From Euborellia annulipes (taxonomy: Eukaryota; Arthropoda; Insecta; Dermaptera; Anisolabididae), in contig JAKCPI010025468.1 of assembly GCA_023213315.1 (NCBI GenBank), positions 20,272 through 84,271 of the forward strand: 64,000 nt of DNA, in the 5' to 3' direction. Shown here piece by piece: positions 28,355 to 39,105 of the stretch. The notes under the pieces were generated by a model. It did no database searches, was not told where the DNA came from, and worked only from the letters and a program-made list of their open reading frames with translations. The stretch's first letter is position 1. Every line of letters starts with the position of its first letter. A program made the position numbers and the translations under genes.

Positions 28355-31300
28355 TTATCGATTGCGTCTTGTAGTCGTATTCTCAGTCAATGAGCGACTA
28401 ATTTGAGAGTTTGGATTTTTAATATCCTCACTTACTAATTTCGGTACCACTTTTGGCAGCTGTTTATCCAATTCCTCTTTTACAATGATCCGGACAGTTT
28501 TCTCATCCAGTTGTTCTGCTTCAACAGTTGCCCCACTGACTTGATTCACTACTTCAATTTTGAAATTGATAGTCGGAGAAGCTGGCTCAAATGAGGGCAT
28601 AATCTCAGCTTGAGGACGACTAGACTGACCTAAGGTAAAGTCCTGCACGTCTTCAAGATTTGAGCGATCCTGAACTAAACCATTTGATGAGAAGTAAACC
28701 TTTCCGTCATGATATAAATCTGAGTTTGCAGAGGTAGTTGGATTGGCAGCACTAGCATTGCCTTTATAGATAATCTGATCATCTTGATAAGACTGATTAA
28801 AGATGTTCGAGATATCTCTACTTTGGTTAAATGCTCGTGAACTTTGATTAGCCTGATTCATGACATTTTCAAAAGAGCTACTGCTTTGAATCGAATTATC
28901 CAGTGTTCTGCTAAAGCTTGAGTTATTCCCAGCAAACTGGTTAGTAATGCTTTGAACTTCTCCCGATCTTGACGCCACGTCTTTGCTTGGCTTGAGAGCA
29001 TTAACGATAATCTGATTCTCTCGAGTAGGTTGATTAAAGATATTCGAGATAGTTTGATGGTCATTAAAAGCTTTTGAGCTTAGGAATGAACGGTTAAAGA
29101 CATTTTCTGCTGAAGTGTTGTTTTGTGCATGATTATTGATAAATGCTTCAGGGTTTGAGCTCTTACGCATGTTTTCAACCAAGCCAACACCACCCCAACG
29201 TTTAATATCTTCTTGGGACCAGACCACTTCTCCTTTATGCACAGCACCAGCAACTTGATATTTCCCACCAGCTCCAGTGTAACCACCGTCCGCAAAGCCT
29301 TGATCTTTGATTGCACGGATGTTTGCAACCAAACTTGCTGTACTAGCAGCCACACTAGCCATAGCAACTAAGTTGTATGGAAATGGATTTGCAGATGCTT
29401 GTGCGATACCTTGCTGAATTGAAATCATTGACTGAGCAATAGCAAATGCTTTATTCGCAGCAAACATGATTTTATAAGCTTTAGATTGTTCACCAAACAT
29501 AGAACCAAACGTCGATGTAAGTGATCCCATCATTTGTTGTCCATACATGAGTTGCAAGTTCAATCTATCTTGTTGGTGTTTATCCTCTATCTCCTGAATA
29601 TTTTGCGCATATTCAGTCGCAATTAATGCTCGTTGCTCCTGAGCTGCCTGAATAATTGCAGTTTTCTGATTTTCAAAATCCTGCTGACTAATTAGTAGCT
29701 GCTCAAATTGTGCATTTAAGGCATCAAGCGAATTCTGTTCATTTAAATTAACCACTCCTTGTTGACTATCAAGAAAATTTGTCGCGGAGCTCATACGACT
29801 GGATCGCTCTTGATCTTGTCTAAAGAATTCACCAGTTCCATTCATATCTGCTTGAACGCCTCCCCACGTTTGACCAGCTTTTGCTGCCCGATCAAGTGTT
29901 TCAAGCTGCTCTTGTGATTTTGATAGAGCAATTCGCTTTCTTCTTTCCTCCTCATCTTTTACAGTTTTTTGGATTTCAAGGCGCTCTAATCTGTAACGTT
30001 CTTGCATTGCTTCTGTTTCAGATAATAGAAACATACGCGCCTGTAATAAACGCTGTTCTTGAGCTAATTTTACTAATGCAATCTCTTGCTGTTTTTGCAA
30101 CTTCAGACTATTTAAAGCAATTTTTCTTTGCTCTTCAGATAATTTACCTTCAGCAACTAATCGCAAAGAATTAGTTTCATATGTATGCTCAAGCTTTCTT
30201 TCTTCAGTCCACTTATAGCCATTTACTTCGAAATCTAATTGCTTTTGAGCTAACTTGTCTTCAGCATTGAAACGCTCTTTGATTTTAGGTATTAGCGCTG
30301 TTTGACCTAGAGTTGAAGCTTTATTGATTTCCTCCTCTCTTTTTTTGCCCCTTGCTACAGATTCCGTATCATAAGATGCCTGTAATCGCTCTATCTCTTC
30401 TAGAGTTTTGGCACGAGCTTTAAAGGCCTCATCTTCAAATTTAGAAACCTCACCAATTGCTCTTGAAGCTGCTTCTGGATTTGTTCCTAAAATTTGGTTA
30501 AGTTGATTATAGTAAGAGTCTTGCTTGGCTAAGTGTTGAGAAGCCTTACCTTTACCAAGTTTCTTACCCTCATAGTCCCAACGCACATAATTTTGGCTAA
30601 CAGTTTTTTCCATTTCACGATAGGAAAGGTCGTCATTTGATAAAGCATTCTTTGTTGCTTTATATTCTTTTTAGTCGAAACCTCCTGCATGAAAAACTTT
30701 GCCTGTGCATCTAATGCATCTTGAGTCCATTGGATTTGTCCATTTTTATCCAGTAGACCCTGGCCTTGTAAAAACTTCATTAACTCAGTTGAGCGCCCCT
30801 TTTGCCATGACATAAAGCCTGTGTTGGTATAGCCATTGTTTGCATCCTTATGGCTACCAAACATTGATTCCTTTCTAAAGTCATTTTCGCGTCCAACCTG
30901 AGCAGTCATTACGCGAGCTTGCTTGTCACCTGCTCCTGCATTTCTAAAAGCCTGGTATACACGCAACATATTACGAAGTTTTTCATCATTACCAGCAAGC
31001 AAAACTGCCCTCTTAGCCAGATCTTTAGTCTGTTTCTCTGATTCTTTGGTGCGCTCCTTTTCTGTATCGTTAATATCATCTTGCAGCTTTTTAAGTTCAA
31101 CTTGCTTGTTATAGAACTTTTCAAAAATTTTCCATTCATCATCAGTTAAACTTCGCGTCATCGGAATTTTATTCTCCTTATAAAATTCCGTTACAGCCGA
31201 AGCCTTATTCAAGCCAGCTTTATCACCACCAAACCTTTTTAGTATTTAAGGTAATAAAGTCAGCCTCTAAGTTTCGTTGACCATAGGATTCACGCAATTT

Positions 31301-33533
31301 ATTTAACTTTTCTTGTGCAGCTACTTGGTTATTTACTTCATTTGTTTCTCCTTGCTGAGCAGCCAAAACAGACTGATGCTGTTTAAGATAAGAATCTCTA
31401 AGCTCTTTCTGTTTATTCAATTCAGCATTAGCCTGATTCAAAGCAGTTTTAGACTGATCTGTTTTAGTAGCGTAATCCTGTAATCCCTTGATAGTATCAG
31501 CGGGAACTTTGGCTGTGCTATTGAACTTACCTACAGCATCGGTTGCTGACATTTGATTCAAAGAATATGCCTGAATCACCTTATTCAACGATTTAACTTG
31601 CTCTTCACTACCACCATTTAACCTAATGAATTCCACCTGTGCTCGTAATGAATCAAGCATTTGTGTTTTCATGTCAGTGAAATTTTGAGTAGCAACTTTT
31701 GTTAAGTTTGTTTGAATTGTTAATTGCTTAATTGAATCAGCCGTTACCTCAACATGCTGCCCAGAAGTGGCGTTCAATAGCTTGAGAGCATTATTACCCT
31801 GCTCTATCTTATTTTTTGATTCAGCTACTGCACCCGAGTACTCAACCAATTTGTCAATTTGTTCTTGACTAAAACGGCCAGAAGCAATCATTTTTACTTA
31901 AAAGATCACCAGCATCACTGGCACCTGTAGCAATGGACTTAATTGCCTTTTGATAATCAGCATAGTCATTGCCTGATAACTTAAACAATTCCTTTTGAAT
32001 ATATGCAAAACGTTGGGTGGCACTACTGGCATCATCAATTGCATCATTTTGCTGCTCAATCTCTTTACGTAAGCGCACACCTTCGACCAGTGCTTGTACA
32101 GAATTTAGCTCCAGATATTTATTTGTTAGTGTCTCAACAGAATCAGACTGTGTTGCAAGAGACTCTTTTACTTCATCTGAACTATTACTTAATAAATAGA
32201 ATGATGCCACTGTTGCTGCAATTGCTAGCCCCATTGGGCTAAATATAGCCATAAGAGCCGACTTCGCCAAAGCTAAACGGCTTGTAGCAACTGATTGCGC
32301 TGTTAAGGCTGCTGATAATCTGGCAGATGAAGCAGATTGTGCTGTTTCAGCTGCGACAATCTCTAACGCAACTTGTGCCTGTAATCTTCCAAGCTGTGCC
32401 ATTCGTGTTGTTGTGGCCATGCGACCTTGATCAGTGAATTGGGCTTTTAAACGCACTTTTTCAAGTTCGATTTCAGCCATAATCTGAGCATGAGTAGCTT
32501 TGATATTAGTCAGAGTCACCTGAGTGCTTTGTGCTTCAGCAGCCGCAGATTCCACTTCAGCTTTCGTTGCCGCAATATTCGCATTTCGTTCAGCGATATT
32601 GGCAATTAACTGTTGAGCTGAGGCAGCAATGCTAGCTTGTACAGCAACTGTTTTTGTTAAGACTGCTTTCGTCATTAACTCCTATACCGAGAGCAAAAGC
32701 ACTATTTGCAATTAAATCCAAATTATTTGCTAAAACTTGAATAGACCCAGACAAAGTTTGTGCAGCTCCCGATCCTTTTCCAGCTTCGCCGATAAACTGC
32801 GTTATGGCGTTGTTCAACATGGTCAAGGAATTACCAATGGTAAAGTCTGTTTTACTAAACAGATCATCAACTGAAACCTTCGCCTTTTCTAAAGCTTTAA
32901 TTACAACGTCGGCAGTTAATTGCCCTTCTGCTGCCATTGCTCTGAGTTGACCAATATTGGTACCAAGTCCAGTTGCAATTGCTTTTAATAATCCAGGAGC
33001 TTGCTCCGCAATCGAGTTAAATTCTTCCCCCCTGAGAACATTGGAGGCCAAAGCCTGCCCAAACTGAACTAAAGCTGCCTCAGCACTAGCAGCACTGCCG
33101 CCAGAAATTGCAATAGCCTTTGCTACTGTTTCAGTCAGAGAAGATGTTTGCTGAAGTGTAATACCGAGCCTTTTAGCATTATCTGCAAAGCGTTGATATA
33201 CTTGAGCTGTACTATCCCACGCCTGTCCAGTTGCCTGAGCAATATTAAATGTATCCTTTAAGGCCTGATTGAGTTCAACTTGAGAAGATGTGACAAGTTT
33301 CAACCTATTTTGCAACCCAGTATAAGTATCCATTTTAGAGACGGCAGCACCAATGGTCACAAGACCTGCCATGTAACCAGCAAGTTGACGTGTTGCTACA
33401 GATAAGCGATCGGTTGATTTAGAAGCAAAATCACCTTTTTTTTCTATGCTATTGGTTCATTGCCTAAATTGCGCGCGTTACGTTCAGCATTTTGCGAATC
33501 AATAACAATGACCAGACGAGATTCTTGTGCCAT
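28355..33533 (-). CDS. Tail tape measure protein with internal lysozyme-like domain, multiply frameshifted
   Basis: About 1,720 residues spread over six frames, starting at the ATG at 33533 (MAQESRLVIVIDSQNAERNA). The N-terminal tape-measure domain has MDTYTGLQNRLKLVTSSQVE and GEEFNSIAEQAPGLLKAIA. Long coiled-coil and alanine/glutamine-rich regions follow. Around 30,700-30,950 a segment with VMTAQVGRENDF and GYTNTGFMSWQKGRS resembles the phage tail-tip lysozyme domain, with a candidate catalytic Glu. Breaks lie near 33440, 32660, 31895, 31220 and 30660. The gene's length sets tail length. Confidence 0.88.
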
Positions 33534-33602
33534 TTTTACTTTTCTCCAGGCAATAAAAAACCCACTCATTGAGTGGGTTCTATGTCAATTAATTAGCTTG
33601 CA

Positions 33603-34118
33603 TTACCAATTGGAATCATCCTTTTGGTTTTGTATGTCTTTCTGATATTTAGAAATAATTTCCCTCAAACCAGTTTCAACCATTTCTTTGTCTTTAGGTA
33701 CATAAATACCAACTTCAAAACCTTTTGCCACTATGCCCGCATTGACTGTAGTTTTAGTTTTTAATAACAAATCATTGAATGTAATGCGTGCTTTATTATC
33801 TTTTGTGTCAACTTTAACAGTAAACAAAATCAAGTTTTCAGCATTTGCCAGACAATTCCAAGCACCTTTACAGGGGTAATTCATATTACCCTTACCGATT
33901 ATTGTTCCAGTGCTAGCATCTTCATATTGAATAACTGAATTAGCAGATTTAAATGATTTAGCTATCCAAATCTTTGAAGAATCGTAAATTTGTTTTTGCG
34001 TCATATTAGGCAATTCAACTACTTCAGAAACCTCTTTTAAAGGTTCCTTTTCAGCAAATACTGAAGTATTAAAAATCATTAAGCCCAATAACAGTATTCT
34101 TTTCATGAAATTACTCAT
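33603..34118 (-). CDS. Secreted DUF4468-like protein
   Basis: About 171 residues with a Sec signal peptide (MKRILLLGLMIFNTSVFA; start at 34118 or 34106). The mature part has the SSKIWIAKSFKSANSVIQYE and GTIIGKG pattern of DUF4468 domains. An exported protein inserted between tape measure and tail chaperones is unlikely to be structural, so it is probably a lysogen or exclusion gene (moron). Confidence 0.65.
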   Translation of the reverse strand: MSNFMKRILLLGLMIFNTSVFAEKEPLKEVSEVVELPNMTQKQIYDSSKIWIAKSFKSANSVIQYEDASTGTIIGKGNMNYPCKGAWNCLANAENLILFTVKVDTKDNKARITFNDLLLKTKTTVNAGIVAKGFEVGIYVPKDKEMVETGLREIISKYQKDIQNQKDDSNW

Positions 34119-34213
34119 CTTTATTAATATAAGTAATCTAACAAACTGGTTACTAAATGTCACATATCAAAATAAAAAAACCACCCGAAGGTAGTTCATT
34201 TATTTGAATTTAT

Positions 34214-34333
34214 TTATTTAAAAATTTTGGAAAGAATTACCCCAAAATCTAATAAATTTATCCCTTCCACATAATACAAATACACAAAAATTATTAATAT
34301 AATACCCAGTGGCCATGAAATATATTTACTCAT
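34214..34333 (-). CDS. 39-residue single-helix membrane peptide
   Basis: MSKYISWPLGIILIIFVYLY begins one transmembrane helix, followed by a short amphipathic tail. The frame is clean from ATG to TAA. It sits between the DUF4468 gene and a lipoprotein gene, so the three form a cell-envelope mini-cluster. Function unknown. Confidence 0.45.
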   Translation of the reverse strand: MSKYISWPLGIILIIFVYLYYVEGINLLDFGVILSKIFK

Positions 34334-34397
34334 TAAAATCCTTTAATAAAATTTTCAAGTTTAGAAAACAAATTATTAAAGTCTTAAGTGATAAAAA

Positions 34398-34745
34398 TCA
34401 ACCACAATTAACGACAAAAGTTTTTTTATAAAAGCTAATCACCGCCTTAAAATCTCTTAATAGAATTTCCTCTGTGTAGAGATTCGGTGAAAGCTTGAGT
34501 AGAGCTGGCATATATTGCTTTTTGTAGACTTCAGGATATGTCTTGCATAAAATTTCCTGCTTCTGATCCAGTGGTACGTTTCGATTCTCTAGAGCATCTA
34601 GCATCTTCCCTATTTGTTGGTCCGCACTCATGAACTGCGCTTCAACTGAAGGAGGTAGCGCTTTATGTTCAGCTTGTTTAGTACAGCTAACTAAAACCAC
34701 CAAAGAAATCGATAACCCCAATGTATATAAAAGTTTTACTAACAT
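34398..34745 (-). CDS. Small prophage lipoprotein
   Basis: 115 residues from the ATG at 34745. Signal peptide with lipobox VLVSC. Mature part helical (QQIGKMLDALENRNVPLDQK), with two further cysteines. Not recognised. Third member of an envelope-directed cluster lodged inside the tail operon. Confidence 0.6.
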   Translation of the reverse strand: MLVKLLYTLGLSISLVVLVSCTKQAEHKALPPSVEAQFMSADQQIGKMLDALENRNVPLDQKQEILCKTYPEVYKKQYMPALLKLSPNLYTEEILLRDFKAVISFYKKTFVVNCG

Positions 34746-34837
34746 ATTAATTTTCAATATAAACTATTGTTAATATTATATATTTCCTTAAATAAAAATA
34801 CATTAACTAAAATAGCCATCATGAAGATAGCTATTTC

Positions 34838-35601
34838 TTACTTTTTGGATTTGGTTGAGATCTTCTTAAGGGCTTCATCAATAAATAAATTATCCAAAGC
34901 AAAAATACAGTCATTAAAGATATGAGCATCAACAGGCAAATCATTATGTTCAGCATAAACATTGATAGCCTGCTGATCTAAGGATAAAGGAATACCCTGC
35001 TCATATCGTCTAGACCTGATAATCGTGCTAAAGGCAGCAAGAATTGAGTCAGCAGCATAAGAGTATTCTGGTGGATCTGGTATATATCCACCTAGGAATT
35101 TGATTTGTTCGATTTCGTGCGGCGTTTTCGACGCATAGGTCTTTTGATACTTGTAGAGTTCGATGACTTTCCCAAAATCATAGCCTTGTCTTTGTCAGCT
35201 TCTTCCTGAATCTTTTGAGCCTGCTCTTTAATGAATGACCAGATCAATAGACCAATGTCACCAAGGTTAAGAAGCTTAGAAGCATTTTCTGGTGTATACG
35301 GTTTTTCAGATTCTACTGTTTCACCATCTTCCACTTCAGCGAAAACAACGCCTTTCCAGTCTTCGATTAAATGAGCACCAGCCGCATCTAATAAAAGCTC
35401 ATGATAGAGCTTGCTGTTTTCATCTCTTACCATTACATCATAGCCTTTTGACGTAATTTGATTGCCTGCCTTCTCTAATGAAACTTGAAACGGTTTATAA
35501 CCAATACCACGAATTTTAAATTCCGCCTGCCCATCTGCTGTTTCAAACTCACACCACTTAGATACTTCTGAGCTTCGAACAATTCCGACTTTTAAAGTCA
35601 T
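34838..35601 (-). CDS. Tail assembly chaperone fusion product (gpGT-like, by -1 frameshift)
   Basis: The second frame runs from the slippery site to a TAA at 34838 without stops. It encodes KYQKTYASKTPHEIEQIKFL, then IPDPPEYSYAADSILAAFST and an acidic/helical end. It has no start of its own and would be made only as an extension of the upstream chaperone by a -1 shift at 35167-35173, exactly as lambda gpG makes gpGT. The T part normally contacts the tail tube protein, whose gene is immediately upstream. Confidence 0.82.
35092..35601 (-). CDS. Tail assembly chaperone (gpG-like, unshifted product)
   Basis: 169 residues starting MTLKVGIVRSSEVSKWCEFE. It lies between the tail tube gene (upstream) and the tape measure region (downstream), the conserved chaperone position. 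Its last 25 residues after the slippery site are unusually basic (KRPMRRKRRTKSNK), as often seen for a non-selected tail in the unshifted frame. Confidence 0.82.
   Translation of the reverse strand: MTLKVGIVRSSEVSKWCEFETADGQAEFKIRGIGYKPFQVSLEKAGNQITSKGYDVMVRDENSKLYHELLLDAAGAHLIEDWKGVVFAEVEDGETVESEKPYTPENASKLLNLGDIGLLIWSFIKEQAQKIQEEADKDKAMILGKSSNSTSIKRPMRRKRRTKSNKSNS
35167..35173 (-). promoter_or_regulatory. Programmed -1 frameshift site GGGAAAG
   Basis: On the minus strand the chaperone frame reads TTG GGA AAG, giving G GGA AAG in the zero frame. This is the same heptamer and phase as lambda G/GT. Shifting one base back reads GGG AAA and enters the long open T frame that ends at 34838. Confidence 0.85.
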
Positions 35602-35671
35602 AACTACCTCTGAAATTTAGGAAATAAAAAGCCCATGGGATTCCATAGGCTTTAAGGTTTGTTAATTTGAA

Positions 35672-36589
35672 TTACACAAGAGCGCGAACAATCGTTGGTG
35701 CTGCGCGAACTTGGGCAAAGTTGATATCTATAGTGATGATGTCATCTCCACCACCATCCGGATGATTGGCTTCCATTACTTCCAATTGAGGGAAGTTGAG
35801 CGAGTATTTACTTCCTTTACTGTCTTTAATGTCGAAAGTCAGAGTGAATACATCACGGGTTTTGATTGCATCAATCCACGCTGCCGCAGTTGCCGAGAAC
35901 ATGAATGAAGCATTCGCCTCAATATCCATCATCTTTTCTAAGTAGAACTCAGGTGTGTATTTGCCTGAACCAATACAACGAATTGCTTCCAGATTATTAT
36001 TGAATGAAAGTGTCAGTGATTGCATGCAGGCTTTACCTTGAATCGACTGGCCATTTACAAGCAAGTTTTCAACATTTGGCATACTAACCAATGGTCGAGT
36101 TGAAGCAGCAATAGGATTAACTACTGGGTTAACTTGCTGACGGGTAAATGAATTACCCACTAAACCAAAGTTACCAGTAATTTTTCCTGTGGTCTGAATG
36201 GTAATTTCACCAGTATTTACCTGTACACCACGATAAATAAAGACTTGACCGATATCTTCAAAGACTTTGACTAAAGTTAGTGATTTACGTACGGTTCCAC
36301 CAAAACTTAAAGAGCTTCCCGCCCAATTATTAAATGCAAGCACACTTAAGAATAAGTCGAATGTCCCTACCGATAATTCAAACTCTAACTGACCTGCCAC
36401 TTCAGCTTCCGTAACTACACCGCCCTGACGAAAGCGAGAGTTAACAACTTCACTACTCTCTTCAGTAGAGACGTTTTCTGATAAGCCATCTGTTACACGG
36501 CGAACTGTGTACCAGATAGGATTTGCCGGAGTGGTTCCCAGCACTGCTTCTTCACAAGCATATAATCGAATTTTTGAACCTGAACTCAT
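35672..36589 (-). CDS. Major tail tube protein
   Basis: 305 residues starting MSSGSKIRLYACEEAVLGTT. Beta-rich, with the ESSEVVNSRFRQGGVVTEAE and GQLEFELS pattern of siphophage tail tube proteins, ending in a DDIITIDINFAQV strand. It is located upstream of the chaperones. The frame is intact and there is a good ribosome site, as expected for a highly expressed structural protein. Confidence 0.82.
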   Translation of the reverse strand: MSSGSKIRLYACEEAVLGTTPANPIWYTVRRVTDGLSENVSTEESSEVVNSRFRQGGVVTEAEVAGQLEFELSVGTFDLFLSVLAFNNWAGSSLSFGGTVRKSLTLVKVFEDIGQVFIYRGVQVNTGEITIQTTGKITGNFGLVGNSFTRQQVNPVVNPIAASTRPLVSMPNVENLLVNGQSIQGKACMQSLTLSFNNNLEAIRCIGSGKYTPEFYLEKMMDIEANASFMFSATAAAWIDAIKTRDVFTLTFDIKDSKGSKYSLNFPQLEVMEANHPDGGGDDIITIDINFAQVRAAPTIVRALV

Positions 36590-36685
36590 TTATGGTTCTC
36601 CAAAATTTAGGTATAAAAAAACCTGCTTTATCAGCAGGTCGTTATAAAAAATGGGCGTAAAAAAACCCGCTGTATTAGCGAGTTG

Positions 36686-37673
36686 TTAATGTGTTTTGTC
36701 TGTATCTGAGATTTCCGGTAGTTCCACACCATTCAGTGCTGCAGTTACTGCCAAAGATAAATTGGTCGGCTGAAACTCTAGTGGCGTTTCACTCACTGTT
36801 TCTTCAAATTCAGGCTCAGGTTCTTCATATAAACGAATATCGATCCAGCGCCCCTCAGGAATATCAAGAGGATTACTTAGGTCAGCAACGACTGCTGCAA
36901 GCTCAATATCGAACTTACGTTTATAAGTCTTAATTGAAATATCACCGTTCTCTAGAGTTTCATAAACTACAGCAACAACAGTATTACCATTGGCATCTTT
37001 GGGAACTTCTACATACCAGCCTTCTTGAGCAAAACCAAGTGAGCCCTTAATGAGGTAATTGCCGACTCCCAACAATTCAAACGTTATTGGCTGCTTTTCC
37101 GCCTCCATGTTCAATTCGATATGATCATTAAATAACTTAACAATTGGTGAAGCTGATTTAATGAATCCATTGCCATCTACAGTCGTGTTTTTCTGAGTCC
37201 ACATTTTATAAAGTGAGTATGCACCTGAATTAACATTGGAGTGTCTTACCCGATAATAAATTTCATGACTACTTGGCGCGGCTAAAATCTGTGCATGTAC
37301 TCCACCACCTCTGGTCATGGTCAAACCACAACAATATGGAGGAATTGTTTCTGAAGCAGTAGTATTAGACCAAGCAAAACTCATTGCCTGCTGGGTAATC
37401 TGTTGCATCTGTCTCTGTTAACACATAAGAACTAGAACCAGCAGCCATAACACCACCAAGGCCGAATGCTCCAACCTCCATGATGTTGCCGGCACTTGTT
37501 CCAACAGTTCGAGATGCAGGATTACTTGCAGGAATATTCTGAATTTGAGAAAAATTTGGAGTTAAGTTTGGAATACCTGAGGCAAAAGGCAGCATGAATT
37601 GCCGTTTACCTTGCGCTGAGTTATATGGGAAAGGCCGGTGATCCCAACTAAATTTAAATAGTAGATTTGCCAT
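36686..37673 (-). CDS. Phage virion-associated protein, frameshifted
   Basis: About 325 residues in two frames joined near 37385. The N-terminus is MANLLFKFSWDHRPFPYNSA with a glycine-rich stretch (MEVGAFGLGGVMAAG). The middle is beta-rich (IYYRVRHSNVNSGAYSLYKM) and resembles a tail-fibre or decoration domain. The C-terminus is acidic (YEEPEPEFEETVSE). Located between the tail tube and an immunoglobulin-like gene. Exact role unknown. Confidence 0.6.
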
Positions 37674-38023
37674 TACGCAGTTACCCCATCAATCACTTGG
37701 AAAGTCAAAGTTTCAGTATGTTGAGTTGTGCCACTCACCACTGCTTTAATATCCATTTGAACTAAGCCCAAAGGCCAAGCCGCTGTACTTGTTCCTGACT
37801 TCACATTCAGCCAACCTTTCTGAGTGCTCTGACTTAATGCAGCACAAGTTAATGTACCCACAGCAGCGCCTTCCAAAGTCTTGACCTGTGAAGTGAATGT
37901 ATAGCCTGTTAGATCAATCGCACGGCGAACATCATCAGGTGGATATTGCAAAGCATCATCCATATCTACTAGCTGCAAATTCAAGTTGAATGTGTCACCA
38001 CGCTTAAAGACAAAATTGCTCAT
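37673..38023 (-). CDS. Phage structural protein, beta-rich, 116 residues
   Basis: Starts MSNFVFKRGDTFNLNLQLVD, an opening shared with small baseplate and receptor-binding accessory proteins, followed by beta strands. It shares its stop base with the next start. Function inferred from location only. Confidence 0.55.
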   Translation of the reverse strand: MSNFVFKRGDTFNLNLQLVDMDDALQYPPDDVRRAIDLTGYTFTSQVKTLEGAAVGTLTCAALSQSTQKGWLNVKSGTSTAAWPLGLVQMDIKAVVSGTTQHTETLTFQVIDGVTA

Positions 38024-38116
38024 AAGTGATTCCTATAGACATAAAAAAACCACCGATGAGGTGGTAGTGAGTAAAATGAAAAAAACCGCTCTAAGGCGGT
38101 CTAGTAATTCTTAAGT

Positions 38117-38335
38117 TTAAGGTTTGTAATCCAGATCTACACTTACGCCTGTCACGACATTGTGTTTTGATTCTCCCTTGTTATGCACATTAGCCAATCG
38201 AATATTCACATCTGAAACACATAGCTTGTTTTCACTTTGCCATTTGATCAGCTCTATAGACATAACCTTTTCTAAATGACACTCCAGCTCTTGTCGTTTA
38301 AATTCGATTTCTTCTAAAGTCAGCATGCAAGACAT
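38117..38335 (-). CDS. Small hypothetical protein, paralogue of 43967-44182
   Basis: 72 residues: a helical N-terminus (TLEEIEFKRQELECHLEKVM), then DVNIRLANVHNKGESKHNVV and GVSVDLDY. The same layout (helix, DV-strand, glycine/serine/histidine turn, GVxV strand, terminal Asp) occurs in the product of 43967-44182, suggesting a duplicated small fold. Confidence 0.55.
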   Translation of the reverse strand: MSCMLTLEEIEFKRQELECHLEKVMSIELIKWQSENKLCVSDVNIRLANVHNKGESKHNVVTGVSVDLDYKP

Positions 38336-38336
38336 A

Positions 38337-38735
38337 TCAATTCACCTTATAACCAATCGTCACATTATACTGAATGAAGTCAGCATCTTGCCCGATAAAA
38401 ATTGATTGTCCTTGTAAACACTCAAGATGATCGATTGAGTAATATTCAAAATGGGCAAGCAAAGCGTCACTCAGTTTAGTAATTTCCATAACGCCGGAAT
38501 TAGGCCGTGCAAAGCACTGGACCATGATATTACCCGTACGGCGTGTACATGGTTTTTCAGCAACTCCTGCCACAAAACTCGGACCGCCTGCAATCGTTAA
38601 GCAGCACCACAAACCTTCCTTTGGTACAGTAAAGCCTGGTGCATTTGGATATTGGATTCTGTCTTGTGCAATACCTATAAAGCCTTGCATGCGATCAATA
38701 ATAGCTTGCCTTGTCTGCTCTAAAGTCATTGCCAT
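38337..38735 (-). CDS. Tail terminator/minor tail protein
   Basis: 132 residues from MAMTLEQTRQAIIDRMQGFI. A longer in-frame start upstream overlaps the previous gene; the ATG at 38735 directly follows its TAG and is preferred. The fold pattern (N-terminal helix, then WCCLTIAGGPS and RRTGNIMVQCF strands) fits DUF4128-like tail terminators. Neighbours are an HK97 gp10-like protein and tail genes. Confidence 0.65.
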   Translation of the reverse strand: MAMTLEQTRQAIIDRMQGFIGIAQDRIQYPNAPGFTVPKEGLWCCLTIAGGPSFVAGVAEKPCTRRTGNIMVQCFARPNSGVMEITKLSDALLAHFEYYSIDHLECLQGQSIFIGQDADFIQYNVTIGYKVN

Positions 38736-38736
38736 A

Positions 38737-39105
38737 CTATCCACCATACTTTTGAGAAATATAAGTAAACGTGGTGTTATAAATACCTTGCGGTGCTTGA
38801 TCAGACCAACCATTTTCTAAGCGTTCAGCATATGGCTTATTGTTCTGTATGTAGACTAAATTGCCTAGCTTAAACTTAACGGCTTGAATGGCGGCATCTT
38901 GCACAGCATTCGTTTCAGGTCCACGTACACCGAAGTCACCAGATCCAATCGAAACAATATGAGAACCACGATAAGCACCAGTATCAACGGGACTTGAAAC
39001 TACTAAAGACTGAACAACCTCCATGGTAATTTTCTTAACCTTTTCCTCTGCTGTTTTAGCTACATCAAAGCTAAAATCAGTCGGCTTTTTCCCCTTCCAT
39101 CCCAT
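38737..39105 (-). CDS. HK97 gp10-like tail completion protein
   Basis: 122 residues. The SSPVDTGAYRGSHIVSIG motif and later YIQNNKPYAERLENGWSDQA are diagnostic of the HK97 gp10/tail-completion family. It links neck to tail tube assembly. The start overlaps the preceding gene's end by 29 bases. Confidence 0.82.
   Translation of the reverse strand: MGWKGKKPTDFSFDVAKTAEEKVKKITMEVVQSLVVSSPVDTGAYRGSHIVSIGSGDFGVRGPETNAVQDAAIQAVKFKLGNLVYIQNNKPYAERLENGWSDQAPQGIYNTTFTYISQKYGG

Noticed and set aside
31220..31225. Programmed frameshift in the tape measure gene
   Set aside because: No slippery heptamer in proper phase, and several similar breaks occur along the same gene, so an indel is the simpler reading.
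30529..32675. Several separate tail genes
   Set aside because: The fragments follow each other in order with overlapping ends and together make one tape measure protein of normal length.
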